A stretch of 64,000 bases of DNA from Inia geoffrensis (Eukaryota; Chordata; Mammalia; Artiodactyla; Iniidae): the NCBI GenBank assembly GCA_036417435.1, contig CM070900.1:168630815-168694814 (forward strand). The letters are read 5' to 3'. The position numbers were made by a program, and so were the translations under genes. Shown in pieces: positions 1 to 10,672 of the stretch. The first letter of the stretch is position 1. The number at the start of each line of letters is the position of its first letter. The notes under the pieces were generated by a model that saw only the letters and a list, made by a program, of their open reading frames with translations, did not search any database and was not told the DNA's origin.

Positions 1-2472
1 CCAGACTCATCAAGGAAAAAAGGGAGAGGACTCAAATCAATAAAATTAGAAATGAAAAAGGAGAAGTAACAACTGACACTGCAGAAATACAAAGGATCAT
101 GAGAGATTACTACAAGCAACTATATGCCAATAAAATGGACGACCTGGAAAAACTGGACAAATTCTTAGAAAAGCACAACCTTCTGAGACTGAACCAGGAA
201 GAAATAGAAAATTTGAACAGACCAATCACAAGCACTGAAGATGTAGCTGTGATTAAAACTCTCCCAACAAACAAAAGCCCAGGACCAGATGGCTTCACAG
301 GTGAATTCTATCAAAGATATAGAGAAGAGCTAAAATCTGTCCTCTCAGACTCTTCCAAAAGAGCAGAGTGAGGAACACTTGCAAGCTCATTCTACAAGCC
401 ACCATCACCCTGATACCAAAAATACACAAAGATGACACAAAAAAAGAAAACTACAGGCCAATATCACTGATGAACATAGTTGAGAAAATCCGCAAGAAAC
501 TACTAGCAAACAGAATCCAGCAGCACATTAAAAGGATCCTACAACATGATCAAGTGGAGTTTATCCCAGAAATGCAACGATTCTTCAATATACGCAAATC
601 AATCAATGTGTTACACCATATTAACAAACTGAGGGATAAAAATCATATAATAATCCCAATAGATGCAGAAAAAGCCTTCAACACTTATTTATTATAAAAA
701 ACACTTCAGAAAGTAGGCATAGAGGGACTAACCTCAACATAATAAAAGCCATATATGACAAACCCACCACCAACTTCATTCTCAATGGTGAAAAACTGAA
801 ACCATTTCCACTAAGATCAGGAACAAGACAAGGTTGCCCACTCTCACCACTATTATTCAACATAGTTTTGGAAGTTTTACCCACAACAATCAGAGAAGAA
901 AAAGAAATAAGAGGAATCCAAATCAGAGAAGAAGAAATAAAGTTGTCACTTTTTGCAGATGACATGATACTATACATAGAGAATCCTAAAGATGCTACCA
1001 GAAAACAACTAGAGCTAATAAAGGAATTTGGTAAAGTAGCAGAATACAAAATTAATGCACAGAAATCTCTTGCATTCCTATACACTTAATGATGAAAAAT
1101 TTGAAAGAGAAATTAAGGAAACACTCCCATTTACCACTGCAAGAAAAAGAATAAAATACATAGCAATAAACCTACCTAAGGAAACAAAAGACCTGTATAC
1201 AGAAAACTATAAGACACTGATGAAAGAAATTAAAGATGATACAAACAGTTGGAGAGATATACCATGTTCTTAAACTGTAAGAATCAACATTGTGAAAATG
1301 ACTATACTACCCAAAGCAATCTACAGATTCAATGCAATCCCTTTCAAACTACCAATGGCATTTTTCACAGAACTAGAAAAAACATTTCACAATTTGTATG
1401 GAAACACAAAAGACCACGAATAGCCAAAGCAATCTTGAGAGCAAAAAACGGAGCTGGAGGAATCAGGTTCTCTGACTTCAGACTGTACTAAAAAGCTACA
1501 GTAATCAAGACAGTATGGTACTGGCACAAAAACAGAAATATACGTCAATGGAACAGGATAGAAAGCCCAGAGAAAGACCCATGCACATCTGGTCACCTAA
1601 TCTTTGATAAAGGAGGTAAGAATATACAATGGAGAAAAGACAGCCCCTTCAATAAGTGGTGCTGGGAAAAATGGACAGCTACATGTAAAATAATGAAATT
1701 AGAACACTCCTTAACACTGTACACAAAAATAAACTCAAAATGGATTAAAGACCTAAATGTAAGGCCAGTCACTATAAAACTCTTAGAGGAAAACATAGGA
1801 AGAACACTGTTTGACATAAATCACAGCAAGATCCTTTTTGACCCACCTCCTAGATCAATGGAAATAAAAACAAAAATATGCAAATGGGACCTAATGAAAC
1901 TTAAAAGCTTTTGCACAGCAAAGGAAACCATTAACAAGATCAAAAGACAGCCCTCAGATTGGGGGAAAATATTTGCAAATGTAGCAACTGACAAAAGATT
2001 AATCTCCAAAATATACAAAATGCCCACGAACACATGACAGGATGCTCAACATCACTAATCATTAGAGAAATACAAATTAAAACTACAATGAAGTATCACC
2101 TCACACTGGTCAGAATGGCCATCATCAAAAGAATGCTGGAGAGGGTGTGGAGAAAAGGGAACCCTCTTGCACTATTGGTGGGAATGTAAATTGATATGGT
2201 CACTATGCAGAACAGTATGGAGGTTCCTTAAAATACTAAAAATAGAACTACCATATGACCCAGAAATCCCACTACTGGCCGTATACCCTGAGGAAACCAT
2301 ATTTCAAAAAGAGTCATGTACCACAATGTTCATTGTAGCACTATTTACCATAGCCACGACATGGAAGCAACCTAGGTGTCTATCAACAGATGAATGGATA
2401 AAGAAGAGGCGGCACATATATACAATGGAATATTACTCAGCCATAAAAAAAACGAAATTGAATTTTTTGTAG
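1..2472 (+). pseudogene. L1 ORF2 remnant (reverse transcriptase and C-terminal domain)
   Basis: In an intact L1 this protein nicks target DNA and copies its own RNA. Here only the part downstream of the endonuclease is present. Recognisable pieces are NKSPGPDGF near 273-300, IPKIHKD near 410-430, the [10 protein letters not shown] block near 833-860, and the catalytic FADD at 952-963. The C-terminal segment ends with WIKKRRHIYTMEYYSAIKK near 2391-2450. The frame is broken many times: a stop and shift near 370, a stop near 695 with lost sequence, further shifts near 1085, 1270 and 1490, and a deletion near 2025-2035. It is a dead copy. Short open frames of 70-114 codons are shards of this one gene. 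Confidence 0.93.
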
Positions 2473-2949
2473 TGAGGTGGATGGACTTAGAGTCTGTCAT
2501 ACAGAGTGAAGTAAGTCAGAAAGAGAAAAACAAATAGTGTATGCTAACACATATATATGGAATCTAAGAAACAAAGACAAAAAATGGTCATGAAGAACCT
2601 AGGGGCAAGATGGGAATAAAGATGCAGACGTACTAGAAAATGGACTTGAAGATATGGGGAGGGGAAATCTTAAGCTGGGACAAAGTGAGAGAGTGGCATG
2701 GACATATATACACTACCAAATGTAAAATACATAGCTAGTGGGAAGCAGCCGCATAGCACAGGGAGATCAGCTCGGTGCTTTGTGACCACCTAGAGGAGTA
2801 GGATAGGGAGGGTGGGAGGGAGGGAGATGCAAGAGGGAGGAGATATGGAGATACCTGTATATGTATAACTGATTTACTTTGTTATAAAGCAAAAACTAAC
2901 ACACCATTGTAAAGCAATTATACTCCAATAAAGGTGTTAAAAAAAAAAA
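1..2949 (+). mobile_element. Young L1 LINE, 3' half
   Basis: This is the 3' portion of an L1 retrotransposon entering from the left edge. It runs through the reverse-transcriptase and C-terminal parts of ORF2 to about 2470. A GA-rich 3' UTR follows, ending in a CAATAAAGG-type signal and a short A tail (about 2940-2949). The 5' end and left target duplication lie outside the window. The 3' UTR, with its GTGACCACCTAGAGG-like segment, resembles L1s of cetaceans and other cetartiodactyls. The right edge abuts the 3' end of another L1, so it appears to have landed in an older copy. Divergence looks modest, but the element cannot move because ORF2 is broken. Confidence 0.95.
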
Positions 2950-3065
2950 GAATATACTGTACAACACAGGGAATATAGCCAATATTTTATAACAACTAGA
3001 AATGGAGTACAAGCAATACAAATTGTGAATCACTCTATTATACACCTGTAACTTATATAATAGTA
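2950..3065 (+). mobile_element. Older L1 3' end fragment
   Basis: The text ACACAGGGAATATAGCC, followed by a stretch like TTGTGAATCACTCTATTATACACCTGTAACTT, is the usual 3' terminal part of cetartiodactyl L1 elements. It starts directly after the A tail of the upstream L1. It is probably the remains of the element into which the younger L1 inserted, though a 3' transduction is possible. The usual final CTATACTTCAATAAAA is missing. Confidence 0.7.
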
Positions 3066-3601
3066 CAGTGAGGAAATCAAATATGATAATAGAAATAATT
3101 TGAAAAAAAACAGTAAATCATGTGGTATTGAAATAATAGATTTTGTCATTGAGGTAATAAAATGACAGTGATACAGGATGCTATACCACATATCATAACC
3201 CTGAGAAGCAATTATTTTATGTACATGTAGAGATACAATAGTCTGCAATCCATGGAATATAGGTAGATTAGCCTCAATTCTGTTAGTTGTTTTAAAATTA
3301 GCACCCTTCCTGTCACAGGACCACAAAAACCTCAAGTATCATTTTAGACAAGAAAAAGGTACCATTCAAATAAGGTGCTGAAATAACCTCTAGCATTATA
3401 CAGCACAAAATGTAAAAAGAATGGATGGAAATATGAAATGAAGGTATGGGGGAAATAAAGCATATATCAAAAAAGAGATTAAAATATGGAAAATATTTGG
3501 CAAGAAAAGAAGTTCTATTGAGGTGATGATGGAGAATTGTAGAAATGTGAGCAATGGTGCATTTACCTGGTTTGATTTAGTGATGATTCCCGTAATGAAA
3601 G
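3066..3601. other. Unassigned AT-rich interval
   Basis: I recognise no repeat family or gene. A 101-codon open frame on the minus strand (3030-3335) has no family features and overlaps the old L1 end. Confidence 0.5.
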
Positions 3602-3612
3602 TAAATGGTATA
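3602..3612. repeat. Left target-site duplication of inverted L1
   Basis: TAAATGGTATA here is repeated exactly at 5706-5716, on the far side of the L1 and its GAAA tail. It marks the insertion boundaries. Confidence 0.85.
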
Positions 3613-4301
3613 CAGTCTTATTTTTAGGTCCTTCTTTAACCCATTCTGAGTTTATTTTTATATAGGGTGTTAGAGAATGCTCTAATTTCATTCTTTTACA
3701 TGTAGCTATCCAGTTTTCTTTTCCCAGCACCACTTATTGAAGAGACTGTCTTTTCTCCATTGTATATTCTTGCATCCTTTGTTGTAGATTAATTGACCAT
3801 AGGTGTGTGGGTTTATCTCGGCTTTCTATCCTGTTCCATTGATCTATATTTCTGTTTTTGTGCCAGTACAATACTGTTTTGATTACTGTAGCTTTGTAGT
3901 ATAGTCTGAAGTCAGGGAACCTGATTCCTCCAGCTCCATTTTTTTTTCTCAAGATTGCTTTGGTTATTCATGGGCTTTTGTGTTCCCATACAAATTAAAA
4001 TTTTTTTGTTCTAGTTCTGTGAAAAATGCCATTGGTAATTTGATAGGGATTGCACTGAATCTGTAGACTGCCTTGGGTAGTATAGTCATTTTGACAATAT
4101 GGGTTCTTCTAATCCAAGAACATGGTATATCTCTCCATCTGTTTGTGTCATCTTCAATTTCTTTCAGCAGTTTCTTATAGTTTTTGGAGTATAGGTAGAT
4201 TTTTGCCTCCTCAGGTAGATTTATTCCTAGGTATTTTATTCTTTTTGATGCTATGGTAAATGAGATTGTTTTCTTAATTTCTCTTTCTGATCTTTAGTTG
4301 T
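3613..4301 (-). mobile_element. L1 ORF2 segment, inverted 5' half of a twin-primed insertion
   Basis: Read on the minus strand this is L1 ORF2 from just after the reverse-transcriptase core towards the C-terminal domain. It includes the open frame at 3734-3952 with [18 protein letters not shown]. Its internal end (near 3613) corresponds to the L1 position just upstream of where the forward segment at 4302 begins. The two halves are therefore consecutive pieces of one element with the 5' piece flipped. It is not a separate element, because a single target duplication encloses both halves. Confidence 0.9.
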
Positions 4302-5527
4302 TAGTGAAAACACAGGCAGAGCACTCTTTGACATAAATCACAGCAGTATCTTTATGGACCTCTCTTCTGGAGGAATGAATGGAAATAAAAACAAAAATAA
4401 ACAAATGGGACCTAATTAAACTTAAAAGCTTTTGCACAGTAAAGGAAACCATAAATAAAATGAAAAGACCACCTACAGAACAGGAGAAAATATTTGCAAA
4501 TGATGTGACCAACAGGGGATCAATCTCCAAAATACACAAACAGCTCATACAGCTCAATAGCCAAAACACAAACAACCCAATAAAAAATGGGCAGAATATC
4601 TAAAATAGACCTTTCTCCCAAGAAGACATACAGATGGCCAAAAGGCACTTGAAAAAATACTCAACATCACTAATTATTAGAGAAACATAAATCAAAACCA
4701 ATGAGATATCACCTCACACCAGTCAGAATGGACATCATTAAAAAACTCTACAAATAATAAATGCTAGAGAGGGTGTGGATAAAAGGGAATCCTTCTAACT
4801 CTTTTGATGGTAATGTAAATTTATACAGCCATAATGGAAGTCAGTATGGAGGTTCCTTAAAAAACAAAAAATAGAGCTACTACATGGTCCTGCAATCTCA
4901 TTCCTGGGCATATACCAGGAAAAAAAATCATAATTTGAAAAGATACATGCACCCTAATATTCAATGCAACACTATTTACAAAAGCCAAAACATGAAAGCA
5001 ATCTAAGTGGCCACTGATAGAGGAATGTATAAAGAAGATGTGGTATATTTATACAATGGAATATTGCAATGGAGTATTACTCAGCCATAAAAAATAATGA
5101 AATAATGCCATTTGCAACAGTATGGATGGACCTAGAGATTATCATGCTAAGTGAAGTTAGCCAGACAGAGGAAGGCAGATACGATATGATATCACTTATA
5201 TGTGGAAACTAAAAAAATATGATACAAATGGACTTATATACAAAGCATAAATAGACCCACAGATATAGAAAACAAACTTATGGTTACCAAAAGGGAAAGA
5301 GGGGGATAAGTTAGGAGTTTGGTATTAATATATACACACTACTATGTATAAAATAGATAACCAAGAAGGACCTATTGTATAGCACAGGAAATATACTTAA
5401 TATTTTGTAATAAACTATAAGGGAAAATAATCTGACAAAAATAGATATGTATATATGTATAACTGAATCACTTTGCAGTATACCTGAAATTAAAACAACA
5501 TTGTAAATCAACTATACTTCAATAAAA
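4302..5527 (+). mobile_element. L1 3' half of the same twin-primed insertion
   Basis: This forward segment covers the C-terminal end of ORF2, with an open piece at 4379-4603 rich in lysine and isoleucine as in L1 ORF2. The classic cetartiodactyl L1 3' UTR follows and ends in CTATACTTCAATAAAAG near 5512-5528. ORF2 beyond 4603 is broken by several stops. It joins the inverted half at about 4300. Only about 15-30 bases of the expected L1 sequence seem to be missing between the halves, which is usual for twin priming. Confidence 0.93.
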
Positions 5528-5572
5528 GAAAGAAAAAGAGAGAGAGAGGGAAAGAAAGAAAGAAAGAAAGAA

Positions 5573-5624
<52 letters not shown>

Positions 5625-5705
5625 GAAACAAAGAAACAAAGAAAAAGAAAGAAAAAGAAAAGAGAGAGAAAGAAAGAGAAGGAAGGAAGGAAGGAAGGAA
5701 GAAAC
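5528..5705 (+). repeat. (GAAA)n / (GGAA)n microsatellite from an L1 poly-A tail
   Basis: About 180 bases of pure purine, mostly GAAA units, with GA near the start and GGAA units at the end. It lies exactly between the L1 3' end and the right target duplication, so it grew out of the L1 poly-A tail. It encodes the spurious Phe/Ser/Leu-rich frame on the minus strand at 5512-5841. Confidence 0.97.
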
Positions 5706-5716
5706 TAAATGGTATA
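5706..5716. repeat. Right target-site duplication of inverted L1
   Basis: TAAATGGTATA, identical to 3602-3612. Confidence 0.85.
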
Positions 5717-6159
5717 TGGAGTACTGACTGTTTTGTGATCACTAATGTGTTAATACTGATTGGTTGCACATCTAAGAAGCTTAGAGGGTGGTAAGAGGTT
5801 TCAGCATAAATCCATGTAAGAGAAATTGAATTCTGTGTCAAACATCTACAGTCATTGAAAACTTCAGTGACTGAGATTTAAAAAATTAAAAGAGAGAAAG
5901 CTACTCCAGGCAGAATTAATATCAAATATGGCAGAATGCCCTTTGCAGAACAAAAGAGTTAACTCAAAGACATAATATTAGAAACTGTCAAACCTGAAAT
6001 ACAAAAAAAGGAGAATTTAATGAAAGGAGGAGGGGGAGACAGAGACATAATTGAGCTATGAGACAAATTCAAGTGAACTAATATATGTTATTTGAGATAG
6101 TGAAGGAGAAGAGAGAAATGAGAGAACAGGAAAAAATACATTTGAAGAAGAAAATGGCT
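5717..6159. other. Unassigned purine-rich interval
   Basis: No gene seen. Parts, such as the stretch from 5880 on, may be very old L1 sequence, because the recognisable L1M text begins immediately downstream in the same orientation. Confidence 0.4.
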
Positions 6160-7059
6160 GAATTTTGTCCACATATCATGAACACTATAAATTCATTATT
6201 TCAAAAAGCTCATTGAATTTCAAGCACAAGAGGTATACAGAAAATAATAAATTATAATCAAATTGATCAAAACAAGGGGCAAACAAAAATCTTAAAAGCA
6301 GATAGAGGAAAAAAGACATATTGAGTAGAAAACGAGGTAAGAATGAGAGCAGATTTCATTTAAGAAAAAAGTAAGACAGTGAAACAATATTTAAAGTTCT
6401 AGGGGAAAAAAAGTCAAACTAGAATTATGGACCCAGTGAAAATTTCTTTTAAAACTTCAGCTGAAATATACACAATTTCAAACATATAAAAGCTAAAATA
6501 ATTCATCACTAGCAGATATGCACTACATGAAAAACTAAAGAAAGTTCTTCATGTAAAAGTAATAATTACATCAGATGTATCAAATATAAATATGGATCAA
6601 ATTGATGAAATTAGAGCACAAAAATGATAATTACATGAAAACATATAAGGTTTTTTTCTGATTAAAATTTCAATTTTATAACTCAGATAATAATGCCTAA
6701 GCAAAATAATAATGATGTACTTTGAAGTTTATAACACATGAAAAAGTAAAATATATGACAACAATAGAACAAAATAACAGGTTGGAAAAATAGGAGTATA
6801 TTATTGTGAGGGTTTTTTTGGTAATATACAGGAAGCTATATAATATCACATGAAGGAGAATGTAGTGAGTTAAGTTTGCATACTATAAATCCTAAAATCA
6901 TTACTAAAATAAACAGTACAAGCGTTATAGAATTATAATAGCCAAAGCAAGGAGACAGAATGGAATCCTAAAAAAAAAAAAAAAAAAAAGCTAATTTAGT
7001 TCAGCAGAAGGCATAAAAAGTAAAAGAAACTTCATGGCTTACCAGAGCAAACACAGACT
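6160..7059 (+). mobile_element. Old L1M fragment, 3' end of ORF1 and inter-ORF region
   Basis: The segment around 6240-6560 runs from a CAAAATCTTAAAAGCAGA-like stretch to a block resembling TCATCACTAGCAGATATGCAC and GAAAGTTCTTCATG. This matches the ORF1 C-terminus and spacer of old L1M elements. Text near 6940-7020, including an A run at 6970-6989, matches the start of ORF2 in the same family. All reading frames are broken. The same L1 region occurs again at 8160-8640, so these are two copies or a duplicated piece. Confidence 0.75.
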
Positions 7060-7711
7060 AGTAGAAGTCACTGCAGCTACTGATAGGAGGGGAAAACCTG
7101 AACTGTAATTGACAAATTGCTGACGCTCACTGTGGACAACTCTGAGTGTTAAAAAAAAGATGCCAGACGGACCCAGTCATATGGCAGCCTCCACAACATT
7201 GTGAGATTTACCTCCAATAGCTCAACCAGGTCCTCAGAGTCAACATTAGAGAAAAATCCCCTTGTGCTTCTAGCATGAGAAGGGGGAAATAAACCTTTTT
7301 CAGTAGGCCAGAGTACTCTGTTCTTAACAAGGCCTGCCCTAGGGGGAACTAATTAACCAGAGATTAATTTACTGGAATACTATCCGAGCCTATCCCACCT
7401 GGGAAAAGGAAAATACCCAACTCTAGTCAGCTCTAGCCATCCTCTTCTACCTAAGTGGAGAAAAAATGAGAAACATGGAAATTTTGCAGTCCAGAGGCAT
7501 AGGGTCACTGAAAACTGAGACTTAATCATATGCTTCCTCTCACCCCACACGTCACACCACATAACTAAAGGTCTATTTACAACAGTTCTTTTTACCCAGT
7601 ACATCATGTCTGGCTAATTTACAAAGAATAATTTACAAAGAATAATTTACAAGAATTAAATTTACAAAGTGTACCAAAAGGCGAAACCAACCAACCAAAC
7701 AAAAAATATAC
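7060..7711 (+). mobile_element. L1M 5' UTR
   Basis: This stretch leads directly into an ORF1 start. It shows the L1M 5' UTR ending, including a CCCAGTACATCATGTCTGG-like segment near 7595-7613 and an AAAAGGCGAAACC-like segment before the ATG. A 5' UTR is uncommon because most L1 copies are 5' truncated. It contains a 14-bp tandem repeat at 7616-7669. Confidence 0.7.
7616..7669 (+). repeat. 14-bp tandem repeat, 3-4 units
   Basis: Units of AATTTACAAAGAAT lie at 7616-7629, 7630-7643 and, less exactly, 7644-7656. A partial fourth follows. It expands a single AATTTACAA motif within the L1M 5' UTR. Confidence 0.85.
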
Positions 7712-8280
7712 ATGCCATTTGAAGAGACACAGCAAACATCAGAACCAGACATAGGAGGAATGTTGGCATTATCAGATCAGGAATTTAATATGACTGTGAT
7801 TAATATGCTATGTGTCCTAATAGATAAAGTAGACAGCATGCAAGACAGACAAGCAATGCAAACATGGGGAAGGAATCCTGGGAAAGTTCCAAAGAGAAAT
7901 GCTAGAAATAAAAAACACAAGAACAGAAATAAAGAATTACTTTGGTGGGCATATTAGCACACTAAACACAGGTGAAGAAATAATCTTTGAGCTTATGGAT
8001 GTTTCAATGGAAAACTCTAAAACTGAAAAGCAAACAGACCAAAGCCTGAAAAAAGGTGGGGGAGAAGAACAAATTATCCAAGGAATGTGGGATAATTACA
8101 GAAGTTCTAACAAATGCATAATGGGAATACCAGAAGAGAAGAAGAAGCAAAAGGAATAGAAAAAATATTTGAAGCAATAATGAATGAGAATTTCCTGAAA
8201 TTAATGTCAGATACCAAACTACAAATCCAGGAATCTCAGAGAACACCAAGCTGGATAAAGGTAAAAAGAAAAATTGAAAA
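7712..8280 (+). pseudogene. L1M ORF1 remnant
   Basis: ORF1 encodes the RNA-binding chaperone of L1. The frame opens at 7712 (MPFEETQQTSEPD), preceded by its own 5' UTR. It continues through a coiled-coil-like segment (MLALSDQEFNMTVINML) to about 7890. The same protein is picked up in a shifted frame at 7899-8159, where MLEIKNTRTEIKN and MWDNYRSSNKCIMGIPEEK are recognisable. Further shifts and stops destroy the nucleic-acid-binding part. The remnant stands in the correct order between 5' UTR and ORF2. Confidence 0.85.
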
Positions 8281-9738
8281 CTACACCTAGGCATATCATT
8301 TTCAAAATACAGAAAATCAAAAATAAAGAAATAATTCTGAAAGAATCCAGAGTGAAAACAAAAATGAAAAACAAAACAGCTTATCTGTAGATGAGCAATA
8401 ATAAGAATCACTTCTGACTTCTTGGAAACCATGAAAGAATGATGTGAGTGAAGTGAAATATTTGAAATGTTGATAAAACAAGCAAAAAACTTTCAACCTA
8501 GAACTCTGTATCCTGAAAAATTATCTTTGAGGGGAAACACTTTCCCAGACAAACAGAAATTGAGGGAATTTTTTGCCAGTAAACCTGTTTAGCAAGAAAT
8601 GTTAAAAGAAGTTCTTTAGAGAGAAGGAAAATGAGCTAGGTCAGAAACTCAGCCATACATAAAGAAATGGAGAGCATAGAAAATATGAGTGAAGGTAAAA
8701 AGAAAACTTTTTTTCTTAATTTAATAGACAAGTGTAATTAATTTCTTAGGTAAGTTTGTTCAAAATAATAATAGTAACAATACAACTGATTATGTATGCT
8801 TATTTATAGATCAGATATATATCCTTATGTATAAGTGAAATGAATGACAGTAATGATAAAATGGCTGAGAGGAAAGACTTAGGATTTATTCTGTTATTGA
8901 AAGGTACTTACAGCACTCATGAAGAGATATAGTGTTATTTTAAAGTATCCACGGGTTAGTTGTAAACATATATTGCAAATCCTAAAATAACCACTAAAAA
9001 AGTTTAAAAGAATTAAAAAGTATAACTAATATACTAAGAAAGGAAAGAAAAGGAAGTCATATAACACACAATTAAAAACAAAATAGGCAGAAAAAGAAAG
9101 TTTACAAAAATAGGAACAAAGAAGAAGGGCAACCTTGTAACATATGGTAAATATTCAACCAACTCTATCGATAATCACTGTGAATATCAATGATTTAAGT
9201 GCATGAAATAAAGAGAGATTGTCAGAGTGAATCAAAAAAGATCCACCTACCTGTTGTCTACAAGAAACCCGCTTTAAATATAAAGACAAATAGGTTATGG
9301 GTATTAGGATAGAGAAATATGTACCATGTTAACACTAATTAAAAGAACTTAGAAGTAGCTATATTAATTTCAGAGCAGACTTCAATGTAAGGAAGGTTAT
9401 CATGGATAAAGAAGAACATTACATAACAGTAAAGGAGTTAATTCTCTAAGAAGACATAATGATTCTTGATGTGTATGAGCCTAAGAACGGAGCATCAAAA
9501 TATGTGAGGCAAAATCTGGTAGAATTGCAAGGAAACATAGATCACTCTACTATTTATAGTTGGAGATTTCAACCTCCCTCTATCAGAAAGGTTCAGATCC
9601 AGCAGGCAGAAAATCAGTAAGGACACATTTGAACTCAACAGCACCACCAATCAACTGGATAGATTTGTCATCTATAGACAGCAGCTGAATAAACATTCTT
9701 CTCAAGCTCACATGGAATATTCACCAAGATAGACCACT
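8281..9738 (+). mobile_element. L1M ORF1 end, inter-ORF region and start of ORF2 (endonuclease)
   Basis: The element continues without obvious break: the ORF1 3' end (about 8500-8620), a spacer, then the beginning of ORF2. Endonuclease-domain text is legible in translation around 9240-9300 (a CLQET-like motif) and 9440-9738. The latter includes a GDFN-like catalytic block near 9560 and the SSAHG-like block just before 9738. Frames are heavily broken. The copy stops where the CHR SINE begins, and no continuation of ORF2 was seen beyond that SINE. Confidence 0.8.
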
Positions 9739-10112
9739 TGGGGCTTCCCTGGTGGAGCAGTGGTTAAGAATACCCTTGTCAATGCAGGGGACACAGATTT
9801 GATCCCTGGTCTGGGAAGTTCCCATATGCTGTGGAGCAACCAATCCCATGCACCACAGCTACTGAGCCTGTGCTCTAAAACCTGTGAGCCACAACAACTG
9901 AAGCCCACATGCTACAACTACTGAAGCCCACGTGCCTAGAGCCTGTGCTCCTCAACAGGAGAAGCCACCACAATGAGAAGGCCACACACCACAATGAAGA
10001 GTAGCCCCACTTGCCACAGCTAGAGAAAGTCCATATACAGCAACGAAGACTTGATACAGCCAAAAATAAATAAATAAAATATTTTTTGAAAATTTAAAAA
10101 TTAAAAAAAAAG
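9739..10112 (+). mobile_element. CHR SINE, long older type
   Basis: It begins GGGGCTTCCCTGGTGG with a tRNA-like head, followed by the long CCACAACTACTGAAGCCC-type body. The body runs through GAAGAGTAGCCCC to an AT-rich tail (AAATAAATAAATAAAAT). The head is diverged (GATTTGATCCCTGG in the B-box position). Possible imperfect target copies are AGACCACTT before and AAACCACTT after. Confidence 0.93.
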
Positions 10113-10136
10113 GAATAAAACCACTTTCCAGACCAA

Positions 10137-10496
10137 TGTTACTGAATTCAGGTTTGGCTGCTCACTGCTGGAAAGCCAATAGTCGAGATACAAGTGTTGA
10201 TTGGAATGGAAAGCTTGCTTTATTAAGGAGGCCAGCAAACTGGGGAGAAGCTGGACTCATGTCTAAAAACCAACTCCAAAGATTCTACTGGACCATGAAA
10301 GTTTTTAAAGTGAGAATCATTTGGGGAGGGGTTCAGGGTCTTCATTATCTTCTACTGTGTGCAGACTTTCTTCTGATTGATTGATAATGAGGTAAAAGGG
10401 CAGCATTACAGCAATCTTGTTCTTAGCCTGAAGTTACCATCCTCCACCTGTGGGGGGGGAGGCCTTAGCTCCTACAGAAGTACTCAAAGATACTGT
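10137..10496 (-). mobile_element. ERV1-like LTR, partial
   Basis: On the plus strand it starts TGTTACTGAA, as does the LTR at 49937. It contains TTTATT at 10219-10224, an AATAAA poly-A signal on the minus strand. It also carries the segment GATTGATTGATAATGAGGTAA, whose relative (GATTGGTTGATGGTGAGGTAA) occurs at about 50172. It is read as the 3' part of a minus-strand LTR, cut off by the TG/TA simple repeat. Family name unknown. Confidence 0.65.
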
Positions 10497-10514
10497 TATA
10501 TATGTGTGTGTGTG

Positions 10515-10545
<31 letters not shown>

Positions 10546-10546
10546 T
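10497..10546. repeat. (TG)n(TA)n simple repeat
   Basis: Alternating TATGTGTGTGTG passing into a (TA) run up to about 10545. Probably length-variable. Confidence 0.9.
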
Positions 10547-10596
10547 CCTTGAGGAGGAACAAGTATGTATGTATAGGAAAAAGCAATAGTATAGAT

Positions 10597-10672
10597 AGGG
10601 TTCAGTACTATCCCTGGTTTTAGGCATCCACTTGGAACATATTTCCTGCAAATAAGGGGGGACCACTGTACG
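10597..10672. mobile_element. Terminal fragment of a Tigger-like DNA transposon
   Basis: The stretch TACTATCCCTGGTTTTAGGC to AATAAGGGGGGACCACTGTA matches the terminal part of Tigger-type (pogo/mariner) elements. The characteristic end is GGGGGGACCACTGTA. Only one end is visible. Confidence 0.55.

Noticed and set aside
5512..5841. 109-codon minus-strand open frame rich in Phe, Ser and Leu
   Set aside because: It is the translation of the GAAA simple repeat and has no independent support.
8004..8432. 142-codon minus-strand open frame, the longest of the window
   Set aside because: It is antisense to the L1M ORF1 region, whose purine-rich sense strand gives Phe/Leu-rich shadows.
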